Shown one piece after another: positions 1-7,632 of a stretch of 64,000 nucleotides of DNA. The translations under genes were made by a program, and so were the position numbers. Source of the DNA: Lutimaribacter_A marinistellae (GTDB taxonomy: Bacteria; Pseudomonadota; Alphaproteobacteria; Rhodobacterales; Rhodobacteraceae). Each line of letters begins with the position of its first letter. Position 1 is the first letter of the stretch. Where the stretch lies: the NCBI RefSeq assembly GCF_042648365.1, contig NZ_JBHRXI010000016.1, positions 62,001 to 126,000 on the forward strand, read 5' to 3'. The notes below the pieces were generated by a model, which worked only from the letters and a program-made list of their open reading frames with translations, did not search any database and had not been told where the DNA came from.

Positions 1-146
1 GGCCGTCATTTCTGCGAAAACCGGGCGCGGTCCGCGCGCCCCACGCCGCTCGGACGGAGGGGAGCAGCTAGACGACGCAAGGCCGGATACGCGACCCGCG
101 CCCGCGACCCGGGGGGCGATCACCCTCCCCCCGGGATCCGGTCCGC

Positions 147-1307
147 TTACGCGGTGCCGAATTTCAGCAGTTTGATCGCGGCGAAATCGCTCACGTCACC
201 GCCGACGCGCTTGGTGGCGTAGAACAGGACATGCGGCTTGGCGCTGAACGGGTCGCGCAGCACGCGCAGGTCGGGCCGCTCGGCCACGGTATAGCCCGCG
301 TGGAAATCACCGAACGCGATAGAGTAGCTGTCGGTCGCGGGCTCGGGCATGTCCTCGGCGATCAGCACCGGGTAACCCATCAGCCGCGCGGGCTCACCCG
401 CTGCCAGCCCGTCCGACCACAGGAAGCGGCCATCGCCGTCCTTCAGTTTGCGGATGATCCCTGCGGTCTTCGAACTCATGACAAAGCTCGCATTGGCCCG
501 GTACTGCGCGCCCAGCGCATAGACCAGGTCGACAATCGCCTCGGCCGTGACCTCTCCGGCGGCGCCCGTCGGCACATAGCCCAGATTGCCCCAGGCCCAG
601 ACATCGTTGTCGACCTTGGCATGGGTCAGGAAGCCGCGCGGCTTGTCCTGCCCGTCGCCATTGACAAAGGCCGCCGCCTCGGCGCGCGCGAACTTGTTCG
701 CGATCCGCTCGGCCAGCCAGCCCTCGACATCGAACGCGCTGTCATCCAGCAGGCGCTGGCTTGCCTTGGGCAGCGCGCTCAGCTCGTGCAGCGGGATAGA
801 GATACGGTCGATCGACGGCGTACCCGTCTCGGCAGTGGCCGAGGTTTCGTCAGCCCAGCCCGCGCCCATGTCGGCATGATCGACCAGCACGTCAAAGGAA
901 TTCGCCTCGACATTCACCACCTGCGCGATGGATCGGATCGACGCCGTCGAACGCAGCACCGACTTGATCGCCTCGGCCGTTTGCGGATCGACAAGATAGC
1001 CGCCATCGCTGTTGACCACGGTCGACAGCGACTTCGCTTCGATCTCCAGCCCGCGCAGCCCGTCATCGTCGCCCGAACGCAGATAGGCGTCGAACGCTTT
1101 CTGATGCGGGGCACCGGCGTCAGTAGCGGCGGCAAGATGCGGGCGCGCCGCAAGGTGAGATTTACGATCCAGCATGGTCAGTCGCTCTTCTGCTTGTGTC
1201 AAACGGTTGTTCATATCGTCGCGGAACCCCTTGAATTCGCTGACGAAGCCGGTCATCGCCTGCTTCACCTCGCGAACCATCGGGTTGCCCCCATCACTCG
1301 TGCTCAT
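147..1307 (-). CDS. Phage/GTA major capsid protein, HK97 family
   Basis: Major capsid protein (386 aa) of an HK97-type head, matching gene g5 of the Rhodobacter gene transfer agent. The N-terminal ~70 residues are helical and charged, like a scaffolding delta domain that the protease removes. The remainder reads as a typical HK97 capsid core, with the segments DVLVDHADMGAGWADE and PLHELSALPKASQRLLDD and a C-terminal FYATKRVGG. The ATG at 1307 is chosen because a GAAAGGGG ribosome site lies about 7 nt upstream; an ATG two codons earlier would be too close to it. The prohead protease stops 13 bp upstream, so the two are translationally linked. The next GTA gene should lie beyond the left edge; positions 1-146 show no clear gene. 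Confidence 0.93.
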   Translation of the reverse strand: MSTSDGGNPMVREVKQAMTGFVSEFKGFRDDMNNRLTQAEERLTMLDRKSHLAARPHLAAATDAGAPHQKAFDAYLRSGDDDGLRGLEIEAKSLSTVVNSDGGYLVDPQTAEAIKSVLRSTASIRSIAQVVNVEANSFDVLVDHADMGAGWADETSATAETGTPSIDRISIPLHELSALPKASQRLLDDSAFDVEGWLAERIANKFARAEAAAFVNGDGQDKPRGFLTHAKVDNDVWAWGNLGYVPTGAAGEVTAEAIVDLVYALGAQYRANASFVMSSKTAGIIRKLKDGDGRFLWSDGLAAGEPARLMGYPVLIAEDMPEPATDSYSIAFGDFHAGYTVAERPDLRVLRDPFSAKPHVLFYATKRVGGDVSDFAAIKLLKFGTA

Positions 1308-1320
1308 CGGCATGCCCCTT

Positions 1321-1896
1321 TCACCGGGTTGAAGTTCGGTGCCAGCCCCGCGCCAGCTCCTGCCGGGCCTCGTCGAGGACCTCGGCGATACTGCGCCAGG
1401 TATCGGTGCAGGGCGCATCGCCCTTGGCCGCCACCCGCGCACTGGGCAGCATCGGAAAGGTCACCAGTGACACCTCCCAAAGCTCCAGTTCGGTCAGGAG
1501 CCTGCGGCCCCTGTCATCCTTCTGCGCACGTCTGGTGCGATAGCCGATCGACAGCCCGTCAATAGCCCCTGCGGCGATCAGCGCCGCCGCCTCGCGGCCC
1601 TTTTGCGTGCTGTCCAGCAGGCGCCCCTTGACCCGCAGGCCCCGCGCATCCTCGCGCAGCTCGTCCCAGACCCCGATGGGCTGGGCCGGATCGTGCTGCC
1701 ACAGCATCTTGACCCGGCGTCCCTCGGCCTCCAGCGCCTTGAGGCTGGACGCATAGGCCCCCGGCTGCACGCAATCGCCGCCCTGGTCGATCTGCCCGAA
1801 GAGGCTTGCATAGCCCTCGATCACCGCGCCGTCGCTCACCGACAGCCCATCGCCGAACCGGGCGAACTTGGTCTCTAGCCCGCTTTCCATCTGCAT
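1321..1896 (-). CDS. HK97-family prohead protease (GTA g4)
   Basis: Maturation protease (191 aa, peptidase family U35) that cleaves the capsid scaffolding domain during head assembly. The family's catalytic His and Ser are visible as LWQHD (H68) and GLSIGY (S116), followed by the ELWEVSLVTFPMLP block. The start at 1896 has AAGGAG six bases upstream, better placed than for the second ATG at codon 3. It sits between g3.5 and the capsid gene, the order known from Rhodobacter capsulatus GTA. Length and motifs are normal, so the gene appears intact. Confidence 0.93.
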   Translation of the reverse strand: MQMESGLETKFARFGDGLSVSDGAVIEGYASLFGQIDQGGDCVQPGAYASSLKALEAEGRRVKMLWQHDPAQPIGVWDELREDARGLRVKGRLLDSTQKGREAAALIAAGAIDGLSIGYRTRRAQKDDRGRRLLTELELWEVSLVTFPMLPSARVAAKGDAPCTDTWRSIAEVLDEARQELARGWHRTSTR

Positions 1897-1926
1897 GAGA
1901 AACTCCTTGTAACTGCCTGCAAACCC

Positions 1927-2151
1927 TCAGGGTGTGGCGACGAGAATGGATTGGAACAACTGCCCTACGATGGCCGCCGCCACGCCGTAGACGGCCAGCC
2001 ACAACCGTCGCTCCAGCCGCGCGATCAACTCTTCGAGCTGGTCCAGCCGGTGGCACAGGTGTTCGTGCTGGATCGCCGCGACCCGCTCATGCGCCGCCAG
2101 CTTCATCCCCGGCGCACAGTCAAAGGGCGGATAGCCCGGACCATCAGCCAT
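1927..2151 (-). CDS. GTA g3.5-like small membrane protein
   Basis: A 74-residue protein with a charged helical N-terminal half (HEHLCHRLDQLEELIARLERRL) and one C-terminal hydrophobic segment (about residues 52-71, ending LFQSILVATP). It overlaps the portal stop by 8 bp and precedes the protease gene, exactly where RcGTA carries orf g3.5. Its function in the family is unknown; position and topology are the evidence. The start codon lies inside the portal gene, so translation is probably coupled. Confidence 0.7.
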   Translation of the reverse strand: MADGPGYPPFDCAPGMKLAAHERVAAIQHEHLCHRLDQLEELIARLERRLWLAVYGVAAAIVGQLFQSILVATP

Positions 2152-3316
2152 CGGCCGGTTCCGCCAGCGCGGGCAGACCCAGAAGCGCCCGCTTCTCCGC
2201 CGCGGTCAGGAAATCGGCCCGCGCCACGCGCGCCCATTGCGCATCGCGCTCGGCCGACAGTGCCGGCACCTGGTCCATGTCGGGTTTCAGCTCCAGCGCT
2301 TCGCCCGACAGGCCCGACAACCATTCCGACACCGCCGCCGCCACCCGCGTCACCAGGGGCAGAACGGTCAGGCGATAGAACGCCCGATTGGCCTCCTGGT
2401 AGTTCGAATAGGTCGCGTCACCGGCGATCCCCAGCAGCATCGGGGGCACGCCAAAGGCCAGCGCGATCTCGCGGGCGGCGGCTTCCTTGGTCTTTTGAAA
2501 CTCCATGTCCGAGGGCGAGAACCCCATCGGTTTCCAGTCGAGGCCACCTTCCAGAACCATCGGTCGCCCGGCATTGCGCGCCCCGCGATAATTCGCGTCG
2601 ATCTCGTCCGAGAGGCGGCGGAACTGCTCCTCGGCCATCACGCCCTGGCCGTCGCCCCCCTTCCACACCAGCGCGCCCGAGGGCCGCGCTGCATTGTCCA
2701 ACAAGGATTTCGACCAGCGCGACGCCGCGTTGTGCACATCGATCGCCATCGCCGCCGCCTGCAGCGCCGAGAACCCGTAATGATCGTCCTGCGGATGAAA
2801 GGACTTGATGTGACAGACCGCCTCGGCGGCAAAGCGATGCTTCTTGGCCCCCACCGCGTATTCGTAGCCCACCGGCCAGCCATCGGCCCCCGGCACCACG
2901 CTCATCCGGTCCGAGCGCAGCACGTGCAGCTCCAGCGGCAGCGACCCTTCGCCCGCCACAGCCTCGACATAGGCATTGCCCGATAGAAGCAACTGCCCGA
3001 ACAGCGCCTCCAGCAGTTCCGCCTTGCCCTGCGCCGCATTTGGGCGACGCACCAGCGCCATCATCGGATGCGTCTCGTAGCGGCGTTCGGCATCCTGCAA
3101 GACCAGTGGCAGCGCCGCCGCCGCCTCGGCGATCAGCTTTACGCAGCGAAAGCCCACCGGGTTGCCCGAAAACCCCGTCCTGGTCAGCGAGACCGCGTCG
3201 CGCGGGCTCCAGGCCACCCGACCCGCCCCGTGCCATGCCACCACCGGCCCTGCCGCGCTTGCCTTGGCCTCGGGCGCCTCGGCCGGTGCCCCACGACGCA
3301 AGAAATCGAATACCAT
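2144..3316 (-). CDS. Phage portal protein, HK97 family (GTA g3)
   Basis: Portal protein (390 aa) forming the dodecameric DNA entry ring of the capsid. Family signatures visible include GFRCVKLIAEAAAALPL near the N-terminus, a LLLSGNAYVEAV core segment and FGVPPMLLGI with NYQEANRAFYRLTVLPL in the C-terminal half. The ATG at 3316 has AGGAGCG about eight bases upstream. It is the second structural gene after the terminase, but a DinB-family gene (3447-3902) intervenes, which is unusual. No disruption is seen. Confidence 0.94.
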   Translation of the reverse strand: MVFDFLRRGAPAEAPEAKASAAGPVVAWHGAGRVAWSPRDAVSLTRTGFSGNPVGFRCVKLIAEAAAALPLVLQDAERRYETHPMMALVRRPNAAQGKAELLEALFGQLLLSGNAYVEAVAGEGSLPLELHVLRSDRMSVVPGADGWPVGYEYAVGAKKHRFAAEAVCHIKSFHPQDDHYGFSALQAAAMAIDVHNAASRWSKSLLDNAARPSGALVWKGGDGQGVMAEEQFRRLSDEIDANYRGARNAGRPMVLEGGLDWKPMGFSPSDMEFQKTKEAAAREIALAFGVPPMLLGIAGDATYSNYQEANRAFYRLTVLPLVTRVAAAVSEWLSGLSGEALELKPDMDQVPALSAERDAQWARVARADFLTAAEKRALLGLPALAEPADG

Positions 3317-3446
3317 GCTTGACGCTCCTATCTTCTTACCGCCGCTCTCATCGGCCGTCGTTGGAAAGGGTTATCCAGCAAAGAGGTTTACGATGCCGGA
3401 CAGGGGCGTACGGCACTGGCGCAACGCCTACGCTTTGACGGGACGG

Positions 3447-3902
3447 TCAGGCGACGCCCCAGCTCTCCCAGCTTGTCGGAAAAGAATGCCCCAGCGCCCG
3501 CCAGAACAGCATCAGCTGCCCGTGGTGCAGCGCCTCGTGGGCGATCAGGCGTACCATGTGCAGATCGCGCGACACGCGCTCGCCGAACCAGTTGATGAGT
3601 TGAGGGGGATCGGGTTGCGCCATGACGCGACAATGCCACGCGTTCAGATCCGCGAGATAACCGGCAAGCTCACGCGCCGTCACGCCCCCCGTGTAGCGGC
3701 CAGCACCCGTGCCGAACGCCATCTTGCCGGTCTCCAACCCGGCCAGATACTCGGCATGGACCCGCCCCATGTGGCGGAACTGCTTCCACAGCGGACCGCT
3801 TTGGGGATGCAGTGAAAATTGCAGATCGTCGGGGGAGCAATTGGCCAGCAGGTCCACGGTCAAACCACGCATGTGGTCCCACTCGGCCTGCAAACCTGTC
3901 AT
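3447..3902 (-). CDS. DinB-family putative metal-dependent protein inside the GTA cluster
   Basis: A 151-aa four-helix protein with DinB/YfiT-type histidines: FRHMGRVHAEYL in the middle and HEALHHGQLMLFWRALG near the C-terminus. Family members use three His to bind a divalent metal; some are thiol-dependent transferases, but substrates are mostly unknown. It lies between the terminase (stop 4005) and portal (start 3316) genes on the same strand. The reference RcGTA layout, as I know it, has no such gene here, so it may be a cargo-like insertion. The start at 3902 (MTGLQAEWDH) fits the family N-terminus; longer starts add an Arg-rich tail. Confidence 0.8.
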   Translation of the reverse strand: MTGLQAEWDHMRGLTVDLLANCSPDDLQFSLHPQSGPLWKQFRHMGRVHAEYLAGLETGKMAFGTGAGRYTGGVTARELAGYLADLNAWHCRVMAQPDPPQLINWFGERVSRDLHMVRLIAHEALHHGQLMLFWRALGHSFPTSWESWGVA

Positions 3903-4004
3903 CGGACGCGCTCCGTTCGCCTGTGCGATAACTCGCACGGTATCGGAACCATAGCTGCGCCCGCGCCGCCCGATCAAGCAGGCGGCGCTCTGCTTCGCGG
4001 AGGC

Positions 4005-5375
4005 CTAGACTGCCCGCAGGCGCGGCCTGCGCATCTGCGCCGCCGGAGAGATCATCAGCTCGTGCAGCGCCCAGACCAACGCATCGACCCGGTCGGGCGA
4101 TCCCTGCCCTTCGAATCCCCGCGCCGTCATCAGGCACATCTGCTCTTCCAGCGCGTCCAGCCCCGGCAAATGCCGCACCCGCCCCTGTTCGTAAAGCGCC
4201 GCCACCGGTTCGGCCCGCGCGCTCTTGCCGCGCGCAGCGCGCACCGCGCGGAACGGGGTCAGCGGTGCCACCTGCCGCACCACCTCCTCGACCAGTTGGC
4301 CACCCTGGTTGACCTCGGCCACCAGCCGCTCGGCCCCATAAGCGTCCATCGCGTCGATCGCCGCCCGCGCCCAGCCCGACGGCCCCAGACCGCTCACCGT
4401 GCAATCGGCCAGCACATAGGCGCGCCACTCCTCGGGCGGTCCCTGCAACTGCGCCCCGGCCACCACGATACCGCACTCATCCGCGGCCGCGCCCGAACTG
4501 ACCGCCGGATCCAGCGCCACGACCACGCGGTCCAGAACCGGCGCACGCGCAACCTGCGCGGCCTCCAGCATCGACCCGGTCCACAGCGCGCCCTCGGCAT
4601 CCGCCAGCAGGACGCCATCCAGCTCCTGCCGACCCAGCCGCGTGCCCGCATAGCGCGCGCGCACCTCCTGCAAGAAAGACTCGGCCAGGTTCGCCCTGTT
4701 CGCCTCGGTGGGCGCATGGGTCACCACCGTCGATGGCGCAGCCAGCAGCGCCTTCAACACCGGCACGTTGCGCGGCGTCGTGGTCACGCAGACCTGCGGA
4801 TGCTCTCCCAACCGCAGCGCGAATTGCAGCATGTCCCATGTCTCGCCGGCCTTCTTCCACTTGGCCAGCTCATCCACCCATGCCGCGTCGAATTGCGGCC
4901 CGCGCAACGCCTCGGGGTCGGCCGCTGAAAACGCCTGCGCCTCGGCCCCGTTCGGCCAGACCAGCTTGCGCTCGGACGCCTTCCACCGCGGGCGCCGGTC
5001 CGGCGGCGAACAGGCAAGGATGCCGCTGTCACCGAAAACCATCACGTCGCGCACCTGGTCATAGGTCTCCCCCACCAGCGCCACGCGCCGTGCATGGCCC
5101 TCGTCCAGCGGCTTCGACCCTTCGACCTGCGCGCGCACCCATTCCGCACCGGCCCGCGTCTTGCCTGCACCGCGCCCGCCCATGATGATCCATGACCGCC
5201 ACGTCCCCTCGGGCGGCAGCTGGTGCGGCAGCGCCCAGAATTCGAAAAGGAAAGGGAGGGCACACAGCCCCCCCTCCCCGATTTCACTCAGAAACTGATC
5301 CCGCACCGCAGCAGGCGCGGAGGCGAGCCAGGCGGCACCCGATCTCAGACCGGGCCCGTTCAAGATCGAGGGCAT
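4005..5375 (-). CDS. GTA/phage large terminase subunit (DNA packaging ATPase)
   Basis: Large terminase (456 aa) that drives headful DNA packaging. It has Walker A GGRGAGKT (residues 66-73), a Walker B-like FDAAWVDE, the coupling segment VCVTTTPRN and a C-terminal RNase-H-fold nuclease beginning VVVALDPAVSSG, with later acidic segments. This is GTA g2. The reading frame is open up to a TTG at 5420, but the ATG at 5375 after AAGGGGG is preferred. Either start lies inside the upstream g1 frame (overlap of at least 92 bp), so translation of the two is coupled. Confidence 0.92.
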   Translation of the reverse strand: MPSILNGPGLRSGAAWLASAPAAVRDQFLSEIGEGGLCALPFLFEFWALPHQLPPEGTWRSWIIMGGRGAGKTRAGAEWVRAQVEGSKPLDEGHARRVALVGETYDQVRDVMVFGDSGILACSPPDRRPRWKASERKLVWPNGAEAQAFSAADPEALRGPQFDAAWVDELAKWKKAGETWDMLQFALRLGEHPQVCVTTTPRNVPVLKALLAAPSTVVTHAPTEANRANLAESFLQEVRARYAGTRLGRQELDGVLLADAEGALWTGSMLEAAQVARAPVLDRVVVALDPAVSSGAAADECGIVVAGAQLQGPPEEWRAYVLADCTVSGLGPSGWARAAIDAMDAYGAERLVAEVNQGGQLVEEVVRQVAPLTPFRAVRAARGKSARAEPVAALYEQGRVRHLPGLDALEEQMCLMTARGFEGQGSPDRVDALVWALHELMISPAAQMRRPRLRAV

Positions 5376-5628
5376 AGCCCCCTTGGGCGATCCCTGCTTG
5401 TCTGGTGTGATGTTCGACAAAACTCGTCTCCACTTTCTGACAACTGCGGATCAGGCTGTCGACCTGACCCAGTTGCTTGCTGGTGCCTGCAAGATCCGCA
5501 TCCTCCCCGGCCGCCAGCCGCTTCCGCAGGTCTTCTGCCGCGTTACGCAACTCGCGAATGGATGTCTCGAGCGACTGCAACAGGTCAGCCGTCCGGGAAA
5601 TCCGCTCCTCCGGGGTAATCAAAGTCAT
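5284..5628 (-). CDS. GTA g1-like protein, probable small terminase subunit
   Basis: A 114-residue, largely helical protein (ERISRTADLLQSLETSIREL, then an Arg/Glu-rich coil) ending within the terminase gene. By position it is RcGTA g1, which has been proposed to act as the small terminase that hands DNA to the large subunit. The start at 5628 has GAGG nine bases upstream; in-frame ATGs at 5634 and 5643 are alternatives. It is the first gene of the leftward GTA transcript, so the GTA promoter must lie in the AT-rich region upstream (5629-6117). Confidence 0.72.
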   Translation of the reverse strand: MTLITPEERISRTADLLQSLETSIRELRNAAEDLRKRLAAGEDADLAGTSKQLGQVDSLIRSCQKVETSFVEHHTRQAGIAQGGYALDLERARSEIGCRLARLRACCGAGSVSE

Positions 5629-5851
5629 GCTCATCGACCTCATGCGTGAGTGATCTCCGCACGAGAGACATGAAAAAACGCCCACCGGAGATCCTCCGGG
5701 GCCGCTCACCCAAGTCTTCTAGCATGACACAACCTATACGAGAAACCGCGCGCAAGGTCAAGCTGCCCGGCAACAGCCTCGCAACGGTTCATCGGGCGAC
5801 GAAGTCACGAATCATTAAACCCAATCATCACGAAAGAAATCCCCACAGGGC

Positions 5852-5868
5852 AATTACCACGGGTAATT
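5852..5868. promoter_or_regulatory. Inverted repeat AATTACC-N3-GGTAATT, possible operator
   Basis: A perfect 7-bp inverted repeat with a 3-bp spacer in the AT-rich divergent region, about 220 bp from the GTA g1 start and 265 bp from the repeat-protein start. The symmetry and position suggest a dimeric regulator site; the regulator is unknown. Confidence 0.4.
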
Positions 5869-6084
5869 ATTATCAAATCGGGAATTTGAATCACTTCAGC
5901 AATCTAAGGTTGCTAATATCATCATTTATTCTCGCCTAATTAATTATCATATTGACTATACTTTCACTTAAAACTATTTCCTTTCTCACTGCCTTATTCT
6001 CGCCATGTTTCGAATAGAACGCCGAAAACCACCTGTTTTCAGATGGTTATTTCGTCTTGAGAAGGCAGTTGAAGAGTTCTGTTG

Positions 6085-6114
6085 CAGGCGCCAGACCCTC
6101 TTGGCGCTTGCCTG
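6085..6114 (+). promoter_or_regulatory. Stem-loop in the leader just upstream of the repeat-protein gene
   Basis: CAGGCGCCA and TGGCGCTTGCCTG pair around a short loop, closing 3 bases before the ATG at 6118. No T-run follows, so it is not an obvious terminator. A second imperfect stem-loop (6023-6054, arms around CCACCTG and CAGATGG) lies upstream. Together they give the predicted mRNA a structured 5' leader of about 130-145 nt. Confidence 0.45.
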
Positions 6115-6132
6115 TAAATGGGGGTGCCCAAA

Positions 6133-7476
6133 GTGGCCACGTACAAAATATTTGACCGGATCGAAACGACTCCGGGCAGCAGCAAGGAAACGTCCTTTCA
6201 GGTCTGGGTGACCGACGGGCTTTTGCAATTCGTGATCGACGGCGAAATTCGCCACGATATCGACTCGGTCGAGGATTTCCTGATCGAAACCGCGAAAATC
6301 CTGAACAAGAACAATAACGAAGACGGCTCCATCGTCGAAAGCGTTGGTTCGATCAGCGACAATGCTCTCGAAAACTACGAAGGCGGCAAAGGCCCGGTTC
6401 TCGATTCCAACGGAACCAACCCGTCCATTTCGCTTCAGGATGACGGCACCGAGGTCAAGATCGCCAATGGCGGTGTCGGCGGCTCGTTCCGGGTCGATTT
6501 CGGAACCGGCGCACAGGCCGAGGCCGAGGCAGGCGCCTTCAATGCCTTTGCACAGGATCTGCTCGGCAAGGCGACCGTGACGCAACAAGAGGTCCTGACC
6601 GGCATCCAGATCGGCGACTACAGCCGCACCGTCACCGTCTCGACCCGCGACGACGATGTCAGGCAGATCAAGTTCAAATCGACCGGCGACGCCAAGGATC
6701 TGAGCTGGGCCGACATCTACATCGACGATCTCGCCGAACAATTCGGCGGATGGAAGCTCGGCAATGGCAATGTCAGCGATCTGGGCTACACCGCGAACCA
6801 GATCAACATCAGGGACGACGTCAAGGTCAGCCTGGGCGCTCAGGGTGTCGGTGGCAGCGAGCTGTTCGAGTTCGCCGATAACGCGACGGCTCAGGCATTC
6901 CTCGACACCGTCAAGGCCGATTTCACCGGCGACCGGCGCGCAATCATCAACGAAGCCATCGAAATCATCGCAGACGGTCTCGGCGGCACCCAGATCAAGA
7001 ACGGCAATGTCAGCACCAGCTACAAAGCCAACCAGATCAAGCTGATCGGGGCCGACAAGGATATTGTCGATCTCGGCAGCCAGGGTGTCGGCGGCAAGGA
7101 ACGCTATGAATTCGACGATCAGGCCACCGCGCAGCAGTTCATCGACCAGGTCCGCGACGCGGTCGGGGTCGAAGCCCGTGAAGGCTCGCTGGTAGATGAG
7201 TTCGTGTACAAGGTATCGGGCGGCGCGGGCATCTCCGGCTCGCCGACCTTTGTCGGCAAGGATGATTTCGTCGCCTTCATCGCCGAGGAATTCGGCGGCG
7301 ACATGAAAAAGAACGGCTCGGTCAGCGAAAGCTTCGCGGGTGGCGGCCGGATCGTCGGGGATGGCACCGATGTTCAGCTCGGCCCCAAGGGCGTCGGCGG
7401 CAAGGAGATCTGGGATTTCGAAGACGCGGCCACGGCCAACGCCTTCATCGGCACGCTCGACGATATTTTCGGCTGA
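6133..7476 (+). CDS. Unassigned acidic protein with four internal repeats
   Basis: I do not recognise this family. The 447-residue protein is acidic, has no visible cysteine, no signal peptide and no membrane segment. It contains a divergent module four times, at about residues 45-144, 191-264, 270-344 and 377-447. The last three share NG(N/S)VS, then a short strand region, then LG..GVGG.E..(F/Y/W)(E/D)F.D.ATA..F(L/I)..V; the first keeps only NGGVGGSFRVDFG and a later AFA..LL. The GTG at 6133 is favoured because GGGG lies 9 bases upstream; the ATG at 6118 follows a stem-loop directly and has no ribosome site. The gene is monocistronic, divergent from the GTA operon, and ends at a hairpin. A cytoplasmic, type I-secreted or capsid-associated role are all guesses. 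Confidence 0.8.
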   Translation: MATYKIFDRIETTPGSSKETSFQVWVTDGLLQFVIDGEIRHDIDSVEDFLIETAKILNKNNNEDGSIVESVGSISDNALENYEGGKGPVLDSNGTNPSISLQDDGTEVKIANGGVGGSFRVDFGTGAQAEAEAGAFNAFAQDLLGKATVTQQEVLTGIQIGDYSRTVTVSTRDDDVRQIKFKSTGDAKDLSWADIYIDDLAEQFGGWKLGNGNVSDLGYTANQINIRDDVKVSLGAQGVGGSELFEFADNATAQAFLDTVKADFTGDRRAIINEAIEIIADGLGGTQIKNGNVSTSYKANQIKLIGADKDIVDLGSQGVGGKERYEFDDQATAQQFIDQVRDAVGVEAREGSLVDEFVYKVSGGAGISGSPTFVGKDDFVAFIAEEFGGDMKKNGSVSESFAGGGRIVGDGTDVQLGPKGVGGKEIWDFEDAATANAFIGTLDDIFG

Positions 7477-7500
7477 TCGCCGGAACCCCTGAAAACAAAA

Positions 7501-7526
7501 CGCCCGGAGCCATCACGGCTCCGGGC
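7501..7526. terminator. Bidirectional terminator hairpin abutting the first assembly gap
   Basis: GCCCGGAGCC-ATCAC-GGCTCCGGGC forms a perfect 10-bp stem beginning 25 bp after the repeat-protein stop. On the minus strand the stem is followed by GTTTTGTTTTC, a good T-run, so it also suits the converging sulfatase transcript. The stem ends exactly where the N run begins. Confidence 0.75.
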
Positions 7527-7632
7527 NNNNNNNNNNNNNNNNNNNNNNNNNNNNNNNNNNNNNNNNNNNNNNNNNNNNNNNNNNNNNNNNNNNNNNNNNN
7601 NNNNNNNNNNNNNNNNNNNNNNNNNNNNNNNN
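7527..7632. other. Assembly gap (106 N)
   Basis: Unsequenced bases between the terminator hairpin and the 3' part of the sulfatase gene. The sulfatase reading frame is open into the gap, so its stop codon and last residues are hidden here. Confidence 0.99.

Larger units (their letters stand above)
5629..6117. promoter_or_regulatory. AT-rich divergent intergenic region between the GTA cluster and the repeat-protein gene
   Basis: About 490 bp without a convincing gene, separating the leftward GTA operon from the rightward gene at 6133. Positions about 5800-6000 are strikingly AT-rich against the surrounding sequence. A 7-bp inverted repeat, AATTACC-ACG-GGTAATT, lies at 5852-5868. A promoter-like TTGACT (5952-5957) is followed 17 bp later by TATTTC (5975-5980) on the plus strand. 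Two stem-loops (6023-6054 and 6085-6114) fall in the predicted leader. A 68-codon frame starting at 6005 overlaps the downstream gene and looks like chance. Confidence 0.6.

Noticed and set aside
1..146. Start of the next GTA gene (g6) at an ATG near position 9 on the minus strand
   Set aside because: Only three codons would be inside the window and no ribosome site is evident, so it cannot be supported.
6005..6211. A 68-codon plus-strand frame upstream of and overlapping the repeat protein
   Set aside because: It overlaps the larger gene in another frame, and two leader stem-loops fall inside it; no family likeness.
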